A stretch of DNA of 43,589 nt from a virus: positions 1-43,589 of the IMG/VR virus record IMGVR_UViG_3300021379_000637; one strand, written 5' to 3'. The stretch's first letter is position 1; every line of letters begins with the position of its first letter. Shown piece by piece: positions 16,698-24,556 of the stretch. The notes under the pieces are model-generated. The model did not search any database. It worked only from the letters and a program-made list of their open reading frames with translations, and had not been told where the DNA came from. The translations under genes were made by a program, and so were the position numbers.

Positions 16698-18479
16698 TTA
16701 ACCCTCCAAGGTTGCTATTCGGTCTTCTAATGTATCTATCTTAGCAGATAAATCTTTTACCGCTTGTACTAATACTGCTTCAAATTCACCATTCATAAGA
16801 CCTCTTGCACCATGTGCTTGTTTTTCAGCAGGTTCGTCTTCTAACCATGGGTCTACATAATACAGTCTATCTATTAACCAAGCTACATCATCAGTATCAA
16901 CACCATCATCTGTAAGTGCTTGCTCAACATCTTGAGCAGTAATTCTAAATGTTTTTCTTTTCATTGATGAAAAAGAGTTTCTATAATTTTCATCTGGATT
17001 AGAAGCAACCAATCTATCTACATATCCTTCATTAAAGTTTGCTGTTACAGGATTTAATCTATTAATAACATTAAGACCTGGTACAGAGTTAGCATTTACT
17101 GATAAGAACCTATCATCGTGCATCCATGCGTTAATAGTTTGATTACCACTATGACTGTGATTCAAGGCAGCATAAGTGTGAGTATGGTTTGAAATAGAAC
17201 TATGGTTATGAAAAGAGCTAGCATATGCGTGGTTGTGTGAACTAGCAGCATAAGAGTGATTATGGTCACTGGCAGCATAATTATGGTTATGGTTACTAGA
17301 AGCATAAGAGTGACCGTGTCCTATTGAAGAATATGCGTGGTTATGATTAGGAACATTGTGATTATGATTACCAAAATCAATATTGTTTTGAGTTACAAAA
17401 GAACTATGGTCATAAGAGTTTAATGAATGGTTTACTGACAAAAATCCAGAGTGACTTGTATGATTGTCATTTGTTAAAACATTATTAGGCAAATTGTTAG
17501 ATGTTAAAAATGCATTGTGGTCATAAATATTCATAGAGTGAGTAGCATCTAATTTTGCTTGCAAAGCAGTATTAGTTGCATAAGAACTTAAATCTGCATT
17601 TTCTAAAAAGTTTGCGTGAGAGTGGTTTAATGCTTGTACATATATTGGATGTGGGTTGCTAGCACTTGTATGGGAGTTAGTTAGATAACTACTGTCATGG
17701 TCATGGTTACCTCTTGAAGAAGTATTTGTTGTGTTACCATATACAACCGATATTGCATCATTTGTATTATCAATAGCAATACCTGTTCCTGCATTTATAC
17801 CAACAGTTCCTCCAGTTATGTCATGGTAACCCAATGTTCCATTTGAATCTTTACCTAAATATTGACCAGAACTTCCAGAATCACCATTTACAGTTAGAGT
17901 GCTTCCATCAACAGTCAAATCTCCAAGTATTGTAAAAGTTGTACTATTTGAATTTACACTCCATATATCGTCATCGCCATTACTGAGCTTGAATGTATCA
18001 AAGTTAAAATCTGTTTGTGTAATAAGAAAGAAACCCATTTTTTGATAATCACCTTGAATAGTAAGAGAAGGGTTATCTTCATCACCATCAGCCATAACAA
18101 CAAGTGGTTTAGTAGAAAATAAGTGATTACCAGCAGAACCTTCATCTCTTGAAAATAGAATTGCATCTCCTATTTTTATAGAAGTAGTTCCTGCACCAGA
18201 TGGTGTTCCTGTTGCTTTACCAAAAGATAATATTGGTCCATTAAACTCTGCACCACCACTACTGTCTATTTTAAATCCAGAAACTCCTGATGAATAGTTA
18301 GATTGTATATTAGAAGCGTTAATGTCTATTCCGCCAATAGTTCCTTCTTTTGCAAATAATGAACCTGCACTTGTTACATAAAAATTTGGAGGACCAGCAG
18401 ATATAGCGTCAGATAGTGTATCTCCCTCGCTACCATTGCCTAACCATATGTTACCTGTTGTATCTAAATGAAATCCCAT
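16698..18479 (-). CDS. tail fibre with nine-fold HxH needle region and chaperone-like C-terminus
   Basis: 593 aa. Residues 1-240 are beta shaft modules (FHLDTTGNIWLG, GTIGGIDINASN, SGVSGFKIDSSGG) that continue the pattern at the end of the preceding hub gene. Two isolated HxH motifs lie at 259/261 and 286/288. Nine more lie at 372, 379, 388, 397, 406, 415, 424, 432 and 441, spaced seven to nine residues apart in NHNHAYASS-like units. This resembles the T4 gp37 needle, where HxH histidines of three chains bind iron. Residues 510-593 (FRITAQDVEQAL, then GEFEAVLVQAVKDLSAK and a final coiled coil) resemble the C-terminus of S74 intramolecular chaperones, but the catalytic SDxxLK segment is absent. 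Start ATG follows the hub stop by one base, with AGGA four bases upstream. Confidence 0.85.
   Translation of the reverse strand: MGFHLDTTGNIWLGNGSEGDTLSDAISAGPPNFYVTSAGSLFAKEGTIGGIDINASNIQSNYSSGVSGFKIDSSGGAEFNGPILSFGKATGTPSGAGTTSIKIGDAILFSRDEGSAGNHLFSTKPLVVMADGDEDNPSLTIQGDYQKMGFFLITQTDFNFDTFKLSNGDDDIWSVNSNSTTFTILGDLTVDGSTLTVNGDSGSSGQYLGKDSNGTLGYHDITGGTVGINAGTGIAIDNTNDAISVVYGNTTNTSSRGNHDHDSSYLTNSHTSASNPHPIYVQALNHSHANFLENADLSSYATNTALQAKLDATHSMNIYDHNAFLTSNNLPNNVLTNDNHTSHSGFLSVNHSLNSYDHSSFVTQNNIDFGNHNHNVPNHNHAYSSIGHGHSYASSNHNHNYAASDHNHSYAASSHNHAYASSFHNHSSISNHTHTYAALNHSHSGNQTINAWMHDDRFLSVNANSVPGLNVINRLNPVTANFNEGYVDRLVASNPDENYRNSFSSMKRKTFRITAQDVEQALTDDGVDTDDVAWLIDRLYYVDPWLEDEPAEKQAHGARGLMNGEFEAVLVQAVKDLSAKIDTLEDRIATLEG
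17151..17366 (-). repeat. nonapeptide HxH coding repeat
   Basis: About nine units of roughly 27 bases encode xHNHAYASS-like peptides (residues 372-443 of the fibre). On the plus strand the units read as variants of gaatgattatggtcactagcag-like sequence. The regular three-multiple spacing preserves frame through unit gain or loss. Confidence 0.8.
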
Positions 18480-18480
18480 A

Positions 18481-21400
18481 TTATCCTATGTGTAATTCTC
18501 CTCCAGTAATTGTAACAGAAGTTGCTACGAGGTCACCGCTATTAGTTACAGAAAATGGTGCGTTACCTAGAGTATGATGTCCTAAATACATGTTTCCATT
18601 TTCGTCTACTACAAATACAGATGTATCTGTTGTACTGTCATATTTAGCAGTAGCACCAATTGTTAATGTACCACCAACTACATCACCTCTAAATGTTCCG
18701 TCATTAAATTCTACAGTACCGTCATTATTCAAACTAAACCCTGATGAACCAGAAGAATAATTACCTTTAATAGTTGTATTTCCAGCATCTAGTTCTAAGT
18801 TACCAGCTGTTAGTTTGTTACTAGCTATTGACCAACCACCAATGTTTCCTGTTGTAGCAGTTATGTTACCTCTTATTAAAGCATCATTTATTTCTATAAA
18901 ACCATCAGGATATGTAGCATTAGATTTTTGTATTGACCAACCTGAAGTACCAGATGAATAATTATCAGATTCAATTAAGTTTCCAATCTTAACATTTGAT
19001 ATAGCTGCATCAGCAATCTTTGCAGTTCCTACAGCTAAGTTTTGTATTTTTGCTTCAGTAATTGCAGCATCATCTATATGTTGGGTTTCAATTAAACTAG
19101 CAGTTCCTTGTTCTTCATCTGAAGCGTCTGATTCATTTCCAGCATTATCCACTGCTGTAAATCTGAAAAACATTGTTTGAGCACTATCTAAAGACTCGCC
19201 TTTAAGTGTTGCTACTGCTGGAATATTTAATCTTAAATAAGAAGCGTCACAAGGTATGTTACCTAATTTAGTTGATTCTCCTACTGTAAAGCCAGAAGTA
19301 GTAGAACCATAAACATTTAAGTGAGCTAAATCAGCAGGTAATGTAAAGTTAGTCACGCTGCTAACTGGATTTCCTGCGTCATCTGTAGCCCTACCTAAAT
19401 GATGTATTATTTGTACTGCACCTGCTATGGTTGCAATAGTTGTAGCTTGTGCTGGTTTATTAGGTTGAGCAGTGTCAACTGCTGTTGTTATTGTTTCATA
19501 AACATATCCTGAAGCTGCACCAGTAGTTACAGCTTGGACACCAACCTTGTAATCAGTGGCTTTTTGTAAACCTTCAACAGTAAATGTTTCATTACCCCAT
19601 TGTACAAAGTATTTGGTAGCGTCACCTAAATCAGGGTTTACAGGTTCTACTGATATTTCATAATGTAAACCATTTTCAATTACAGTACCACTTGTATTTC
19701 TAGGAGTTCTCCATTCTATAAATATAATAGATTGTTGAGTACCTACTGCATCTGTATAAAAACTTGATGTAGTTCTTATTCCTTCAGAATCAACATCATC
19801 AGGGTCTAGTACTTTTCCTGGCTTATATTCTGTTCTACCAGTAGTAGTACCAGATAATTGATTTGAAAATCTTAAATCATCACCTATCTGTTTACCTAAA
19901 TCTCCAACATCAAGTGAAGTATTACCTGATTCAAATATTACATAATCTGATAAATCTACATATCTAACTTGATATGGTGATGTACTTGTAACCTTTCTTA
20001 AGTAAACACCAAAGGTATCTTCTATTGGATATGTGATACCAATAATTCTTATCTTTTCAGGATTTATATATTGACCCTGCCATATTGCTTCATAAGGTTC
20101 ACTTCTACCATCAGCAATAGCCTTAGTAGGAGTATCAACAAAACCTACTTCAGGGTCGTAAACATAAATGTTATCTCCAACTTCAAAGTCACCTTTTATG
20201 TCATAGTATTCAAGTGATAATGACAGAGACTTTTTAGTCCTAGTAAATTCATCTAAATAAGCTTCTGCTCTTTTGGGAGCCATTAGTGCATTTGTATCAG
20301 ATTCATTAACATAAGCTACTCTTTCAAGTGGATTACCAAATAAATCGTAATAAGGGACATCTGTTAAGAATCTTTCTACTAAGTCTATGTTTTGACCATC
20401 AGAACCTACGTTCTTTAAATATTCGACACCAGATACCCAATCTTCAGCTTCAAACTGTGTAGTTAATGCATCAGGATTCAAACCTATAATTCCTGGGTCT
20501 TCACCTGAAGAGTCTCTAACAATAATTGCTTTAGGCTCTGCTGTACCATGACCTTCAAATAAATTTTCTCTAGGTCCTGCATCTATTGTTCCAGTAGTAT
20601 TTACTTTATATTCTGTGTCTAAAGAAGACATTACCTTTTTCAAAGCATTTAAAACTGATTCAACATTATGTAAACCTGTGTAGCTATTAGCAGTATTATC
20701 TACTGTTGGTGCTGATGTAGAAGGTGTAAAGTTAGCATTATATAAAGCTTCACCTTTAGTAACTTTTAATCCGTCTATATATCCTTTAAAATAATCTGCT
20801 TGTTGACTTCTACCTATTGAAAAGTTTAAAGATGCTTTTTCATCAGTACCACTTGTCTTAGCATCTCTAGTTACTCTTTTAACAGTCTTATCTGAAGTCC
20901 ATTGTGTTACTAATGTACCATTTTCCCAAGTAGTAAACTTATTACCTTTTCTAGTTATAGCTCTATGAACCCATTGTCCATTTGCTCTATCACCCAACTT
21001 AATACCATTTGCAATATCCCAAATAGTAGAATCAATTCCTGTTATACCATCTATTGTGCTTTCAGCTCTAGTGCTTGTCATAAATACTTGTAATTCACCA
21101 GAACCATTGTCTAACCCAAATATATAAGGAGGGACCGAACCATCATTCTGAGCTGCTATAGCTGGTCCATGTGTAGTTCTAGGTCTTACGCTTGTAAATG
21201 TTTGTGCACCTTTATACCATCTGTTATTTATTTGCCAAAATTGTGAAAATGCTTTTTGATAAAATGGGTCTTCTTCCCAATAGTTTTCATTTCCTGGGTC
21301 AGTATCGTAAATAGAAGCATCACCTGTGTAATACTGTGGAATTTCGTTTTCTCTTCCTTGTTCTAATAATGTTCTAATAGTATTAGTAACAGCACCAGTT

Positions 21401-22518
21401 GGTAAGGTTGTTTGAACAATATCTACCCATGCTGGTGCATTTGGTCTAGCCATAAAAAAGTCCTGATTTATTGCAGGTCCTTGATACCATTGTGAATTTG
21501 TTCTAGGGTCAAGTGGTGTAGCAGTAGGATTAACTGCACTGTTAGAACCAAGTAGCTCATCAATGTCTTCTCGTCTTTGTTTAATTAATGCTGGGTCCCA
21601 AAGTAATTTGTTTTCCCAAGTAACTTTATGACCATTGACAACAATGCCTTCATTGGGTTTGTGTATTAGTAATAGATTAGAAGCTATAGCAGCATCACCA
21701 TTTGGATAATCCATAGGTCTTGCTTTTGCACCTAAAAACATAAGTGCATAACCTGCATCGTTATAAGCAGATAAATTGCTTGAACTTGTTACAGATGTAC
21801 CATCAACTTGTTTATATTCGTAAACAAATAAAGTGTCTTCAAAAGCTTCCTTACCTATTGCAAAACATAAACCAACCATCATATCAAAATGTTGTTGAGC
21901 TAGTGTCGTGTCATAAGGAAATGCATCTTCATGTCCAGTAAATACTGAGATAACTTTATTTTTAAAACCTACTAAATCTTCTGCTAATAATGTAGAAGCA
22001 ATAGACTCCGAGAAACGTTGATTCGATGTCGAACTATCGTCTCCTATGTATTTAATTCTTATACCCTTAGTTATTACATTATTACTTGCATCTAAGTATT
22101 TACCACCGTCATCAGTAGTAGCAAATACATCACCTTTTTGTATTGGAAATACATAATCTACATTATTAATTTGAAAGGTAGTTGCATTAGAATCTGTTGC
22201 ATTTTCTTTTACAGAATAAAAGTCATAGAATAAAGCGTCGGAGCCTTTCCATTGTGCACCTTCATTTCTATATGTATGACCATATCCAACAACTAAATTA
22301 CCTCTGACACCATTATGAAAATCTGGGTCATAAGGAACTCTACCACCAACACTCTCTGCGTATATAGTAGAACCAGAAGGAACTGGGTCATTATCTAAGT
22401 AGTTACCTAAATTTGGGTATCCAGTGTCATAAACAAAAGGAACAAAACCAATTCTATTCTTTACTTTTGTTATTCCACCAGAGCTTATATTTGCATTTGC
22501 TAAATCAAACTGCGGCAT
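18481..22518 (-). CDS. tail hub/central fibre C-part with lysozyme-like and LamG insertions, 1345 aa
   Basis: Residues about 10-235 resemble a GH24-type lysozyme: GFVPFVYD at 24-31, LVVGYGHT at 75-82, SESIASTLLAEDL near 170-182 and LAQQHFDMMVGLCF near 206-219. The usual catalytic Glu is Ile23 and the Thr is Val76. Residues 236-445 are unassigned. Residues 445-600 are the second half of a LamG domain (GQWVHRAITRKGN, NGTLVTQW, FKGYIDGLKVTKGE) whose first half ends the previous gene. Residues 605-900 are hub-like (YTGLHNVESVLNALKKVM, VGDNIYVYD). Two fibronectin III-like domains lie at 905-1013 and 1018-1138. An IDDAAITEAKIQNLAVGTAKI linker and GGWSI beta modules end the protein, as in central tail fibres. 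ATG at 22518 overlaps the previous stop (TAATG) with GGGAGG upstream. Confidence 0.82.
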   Translation of the reverse strand: MPQFDLANANISSGGITKVKNRIGFVPFVYDTGYPNLGNYLDNDPVPSGSTIYAESVGGRVPYDPDFHNGVRGNLVVGYGHTYRNEGAQWKGSDALFYDFYSVKENATDSNATTFQINNVDYVFPIQKGDVFATTDDGGKYLDASNNVITKGIRIKYIGDDSSTSNQRFSESIASTLLAEDLVGFKNKVISVFTGHEDAFPYDTTLAQQHFDMMVGLCFAIGKEAFEDTLFVYEYKQVDGTSVTSSSNLSAYNDAGYALMFLGAKARPMDYPNGDAAIASNLLLIHKPNEGIVVNGHKVTWENKLLWDPALIKQRREDIDELLGSNSAVNPTATPLDPRTNSQWYQGPAINQDFFMARPNAPAWVDIVQTTLPTGAVTNTIRTLLEQGRENEIPQYYTGDASIYDTDPGNENYWEEDPFYQKAFSQFWQINNRWYKGAQTFTSVRPRTTHGPAIAAQNDGSVPPYIFGLDNGSGELQVFMTSTRAESTIDGITGIDSTIWDIANGIKLGDRANGQWVHRAITRKGNKFTTWENGTLVTQWTSDKTVKRVTRDAKTSGTDEKASLNFSIGRSQQADYFKGYIDGLKVTKGEALYNANFTPSTSAPTVDNTANSYTGLHNVESVLNALKKVMSSLDTEYKVNTTGTIDAGPRENLFEGHGTAEPKAIIVRDSSGEDPGIIGLNPDALTTQFEAEDWVSGVEYLKNVGSDGQNIDLVERFLTDVPYYDLFGNPLERVAYVNESDTNALMAPKRAEAYLDEFTRTKKSLSLSLEYYDIKGDFEVGDNIYVYDPEVGFVDTPTKAIADGRSEPYEAIWQGQYINPEKIRIIGITYPIEDTFGVYLRKVTSTSPYQVRYVDLSDYVIFESGNTSLDVGDLGKQIGDDLRFSNQLSGTTTGRTEYKPGKVLDPDDVDSEGIRTTSSFYTDAVGTQQSIIFIEWRTPRNTSGTVIENGLHYEISVEPVNPDLGDATKYFVQWGNETFTVEGLQKATDYKVGVQAVTTGAASGYVYETITTAVDTAQPNKPAQATTIATIAGAVQIIHHLGRATDDAGNPVSSVTNFTLPADLAHLNVYGSTTSGFTVGESTKLGNIPCDASYLRLNIPAVATLKGESLDSAQTMFFRFTAVDNAGNESDASDEEQGTASLIETQHIDDAAITEAKIQNLAVGTAKIADAAISNVKIGNLIESDNYSSGTSGWSIQKSNATYPDGFIEINDALIRGNITATTGNIGGWSIASNKLTAGNLELDAGNTTIKGNYSSGSSGFSLNNDGTVEFNDGTFRGDVVGGTLTIGATAKYDSTTDTSVFVVDENGNMYLGHHTLGNAPFSVTNSGDLVATSVTITGGELHIG

Positions 22519-23207
22519 TATGCCTCCCTATATTCCCACCATTCAACTGTAAAATCTTCAGATTCTAATTGGAAATGATAAGAATAGTCAACCTCCAAGT
22601 AATCTCTATCACCATCTAAATATAATGAACTACTGCCAAATTTAGATTGGTCTGTACTTATCTTTGCATTTCCATAAAATTCAACATCATGTTTTTTAGA
22701 TGTACCGTCAGTGGTTGTTTTATCACCATTAGTGCCTTCAAAATTTAAAAGTAAGTCTGTGCTTTCTTTACTAGGGTTGGTAATAGTTCCAGGTCTTATA
22801 GCTCTTAATCCAGCGTCTCTACCATCTCTTAATATTCCATAAGGAGTTCCGTCTTTATTATTAAGAACATACTCTAATGAAACATTTTCAAAACTTCTCA
22901 TATTAGAAATATCACCTTGGTCAGAAATAGGCATACCACGACTACCACCGTCACCTAAATATGTTCCTAGACCTGCACCTGTTATTTCTACAGATTCATC
23001 TCCCAATCCTAATGTTTTTATAACACCAACATATTCAGCTGAAGTCAACATAGCTGAATCATTTAACTCATCTTCAGTAACTCTTGAAGGAACAATGACT
23101 ATTTGGTCCCAAGCGTCAATACTGTTTAAAACTGAGTTAGGAAGTTTGTTGTAATCTAGTTGTACATTAAATGACCCTTGAGCCATTAATTTTTCTGTTA
23201 CTGACAT
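22518..23207 (-). CDS. tail hub N-part ending in half a LamG domain, 229 aa
   Basis: Residues 1-148 look like the N-terminal domain of a tail hub (gp27/Tal-like): FNVQLDYNKLPNSVL, WDQIVIVPSR, SLEYVLNNKDGTPYGILR. Residues 150-229 are the first half of a LamG/concanavalin-like domain: DLLLNFEGTNGDKTTTD, KFGSSSLYLDGDRDYLEV and EDFTVEWWEYRE. The chain stops just after EWWEYREA, where LamG domains normally continue. The matching second half is found 445 residues into the next gene. The product probably associates with the next protein to complete the fold. Its start overlaps the previous stop as TAATG. Confidence 0.78.
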   Translation of the reverse strand: MSVTEKLMAQGSFNVQLDYNKLPNSVLNSIDAWDQIVIVPSRVTEDELNDSAMLTSAEYVGVIKTLGLGDESVEITGAGLGTYLGDGGSRGMPISDQGDISNMRSFENVSLEYVLNNKDGTPYGILRDGRDAGLRAIRPGTITNPSKESTDLLLNFEGTNGDKTTTDGTSKKHDVEFYGNAKISTDQSKFGSSSLYLDGDRDYLEVDYSYHFQLESEDFTVEWWEYREA

Positions 23208-24556
23208 TAAGACTTCACCAACTTCTGATATTCATAAACATTATCAAAGTATTGGTCTCTTACTGAAGTGGCAGAGTCTGCTGAGTTAACAGATGAGTCT
23301 TCTTGTGCTAATTCATATCCAATAAAAGCTTTCATTTGAGAACCATTTTTATGCATCATTTCTCTTCCAACATCAAATAGTAAAGAAGAAGCAGCACTGT
23401 CTGGACTACCTAATATCCATTTATTTCCATCAGAAGGTGAAGATGTATTATCAATAATATAACCTGTACCTGTAGCAGCATCTGTTCCTGAATAAGTTGA
23501 TAATGATAAATTAAATCTACTTGCTGTAAACTGATTAGCTACTATTGATACATGGTGTGAGCCACGTCTTAATGTAAAATCTACTACTAACCTACCGTCT
23601 TTGCTATCAGCATTTAGGTAAGTAGTACATCTTACAGTTGCACATTCTGGGTGATTTTTTAGTATCTGCATAGTTCTCCAACCAAGCCAGTTTGTTGCAA
23701 GGTGGTCACTACCAGAAGGAGCTCCTCTAGTAAATGCCCATGTCTTACTTGATTGATAGTCAGAGACATCAAATATGTAAGTATTAAATAAAGCTTGAGT
23801 TGTTGAAGCACTAAATTCTACTTTTACTAATCCATTTTCTATAGTTAGACTTCCAGGTTTATTAGTAGAAAATAAACCACATCTTATTTCTTCACCAGTA
23901 TCTGTCAAAGTTTGTACGTTATTACTTGTAGAAGTAAATCCTTTATAATAAGTTCCTGTTTTTATTAAACAAGCTCCTTTATAAAAGTCTTCAGGCTCTA
24001 CATGGTATTGAGCATTAGCAGTTCTTAAATTATTATCAGTTTTAAGTCTTAAAGTTGTAGTTGCACCAGTAGCAGTACTTGTTTCATCTTTAGCTAATCT
24101 TGTACCATCTGTTGGTTCACTAGGATGATAATAATTATAATGGTCACCAGGTGCAGCATGAAACTGATTAGTAGTGCTAGTTACACTATGGTCATTATCT
24201 AATAATGCACCAGTAAATCTTGATTCAAATACTACTTCTCCAGACCTACCTAAGTATTCAAAATCAACACTATAACTCAGTCCACCACGTTGATACCTTT
24301 TAGTTTGAATATTAGAAGAATTAACTTTTACATATCCGTCATAAGTTGAGTCTCCGTCATACCTGAATGGGACTGTTAAACCATAAGAAGCTAAAGATAC
24401 TAATTCATCTCTAATATATTTGATATGTTCTAAGGTAATTTCTTCTCCACCCATTTTACCTTGGATGCTTAAAGTTCTACCACCATCTCCAGATTCAAAT
24501 GATAATGAACCAGGTGATGTGAAAGATAATCTACCTATATGTACTTTAAAAGCCAT
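23207..24556 (-). CDS. distal-tail-like minor tail protein, 449 aa
   Basis: Follows the tape measure, the usual place of the distal tail protein. The first 110 residues (VHIGRLSFTSPGSLSFE, LVSLASYGLTVPFRYDGDSTYDGYVKV, LSYSVDFEYLG) resemble the ring-forming N-terminal domain of such proteins, with a strand-rich pattern and a short-range packing of hydrophobic residues. Residues 110-449 are a further beta-rich region with no motif I recognise (RLVVDFTLRRGSHHVSIV). It probably forms the ring that connects the tail tube to the hub. The start overlaps the tape-measure stop as TAATG with GGAG upstream. A different minor tail protein is possible. Confidence 0.7.
   Translation of the reverse strand: MAFKVHIGRLSFTSPGSLSFESGDGGRTLSIQGKMGGEEITLEHIKYIRDELVSLASYGLTVPFRYDGDSTYDGYVKVNSSNIQTKRYQRGGLSYSVDFEYLGRSGEVVFESRFTGALLDNDHSVTSTTNQFHAAPGDHYNYYHPSEPTDGTRLAKDETSTATGATTTLRLKTDNNLRTANAQYHVEPEDFYKGACLIKTGTYYKGFTSTSNNVQTLTDTGEEIRCGLFSTNKPGSLTIENGLVKVEFSASTTQALFNTYIFDVSDYQSSKTWAFTRGAPSGSDHLATNWLGWRTMQILKNHPECATVRCTTYLNADSKDGRLVVDFTLRRGSHHVSIVANQFTASRFNLSLSTYSGTDAATGTGYIIDNTSSPSDGNKWILGSPDSAASSLLFDVGREMMHKNGSQMKAFIGYELAQEDSSVNSADSATSVRDQYFDNVYEYQKLVKS

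Noticed and set aside
16698-16950. Active S74 self-cleaving chaperone at the fibre end
   Set aside because: The end has the final helix and coiled coil, but the SDxxLK catalytic segment is not visible; only a chaperone-like resemblance is claimed.
18479-18486. +1 programmed frameshift joining the hub and HxH fibre
   Set aside because: The downstream frame has a TAG just upstream and a ribosome binding site precedes its own ATG, so separate initiation is simpler.
21187-22518. Intein or group I intron as the cause of the split LamG domain
   Set aside because: There is a stop and a new ribosome binding site at the junction, no intein-type C-terminal His-Asn, no homing endonuclease motif, and I see no intron core; a coding cassette insertion fits better.
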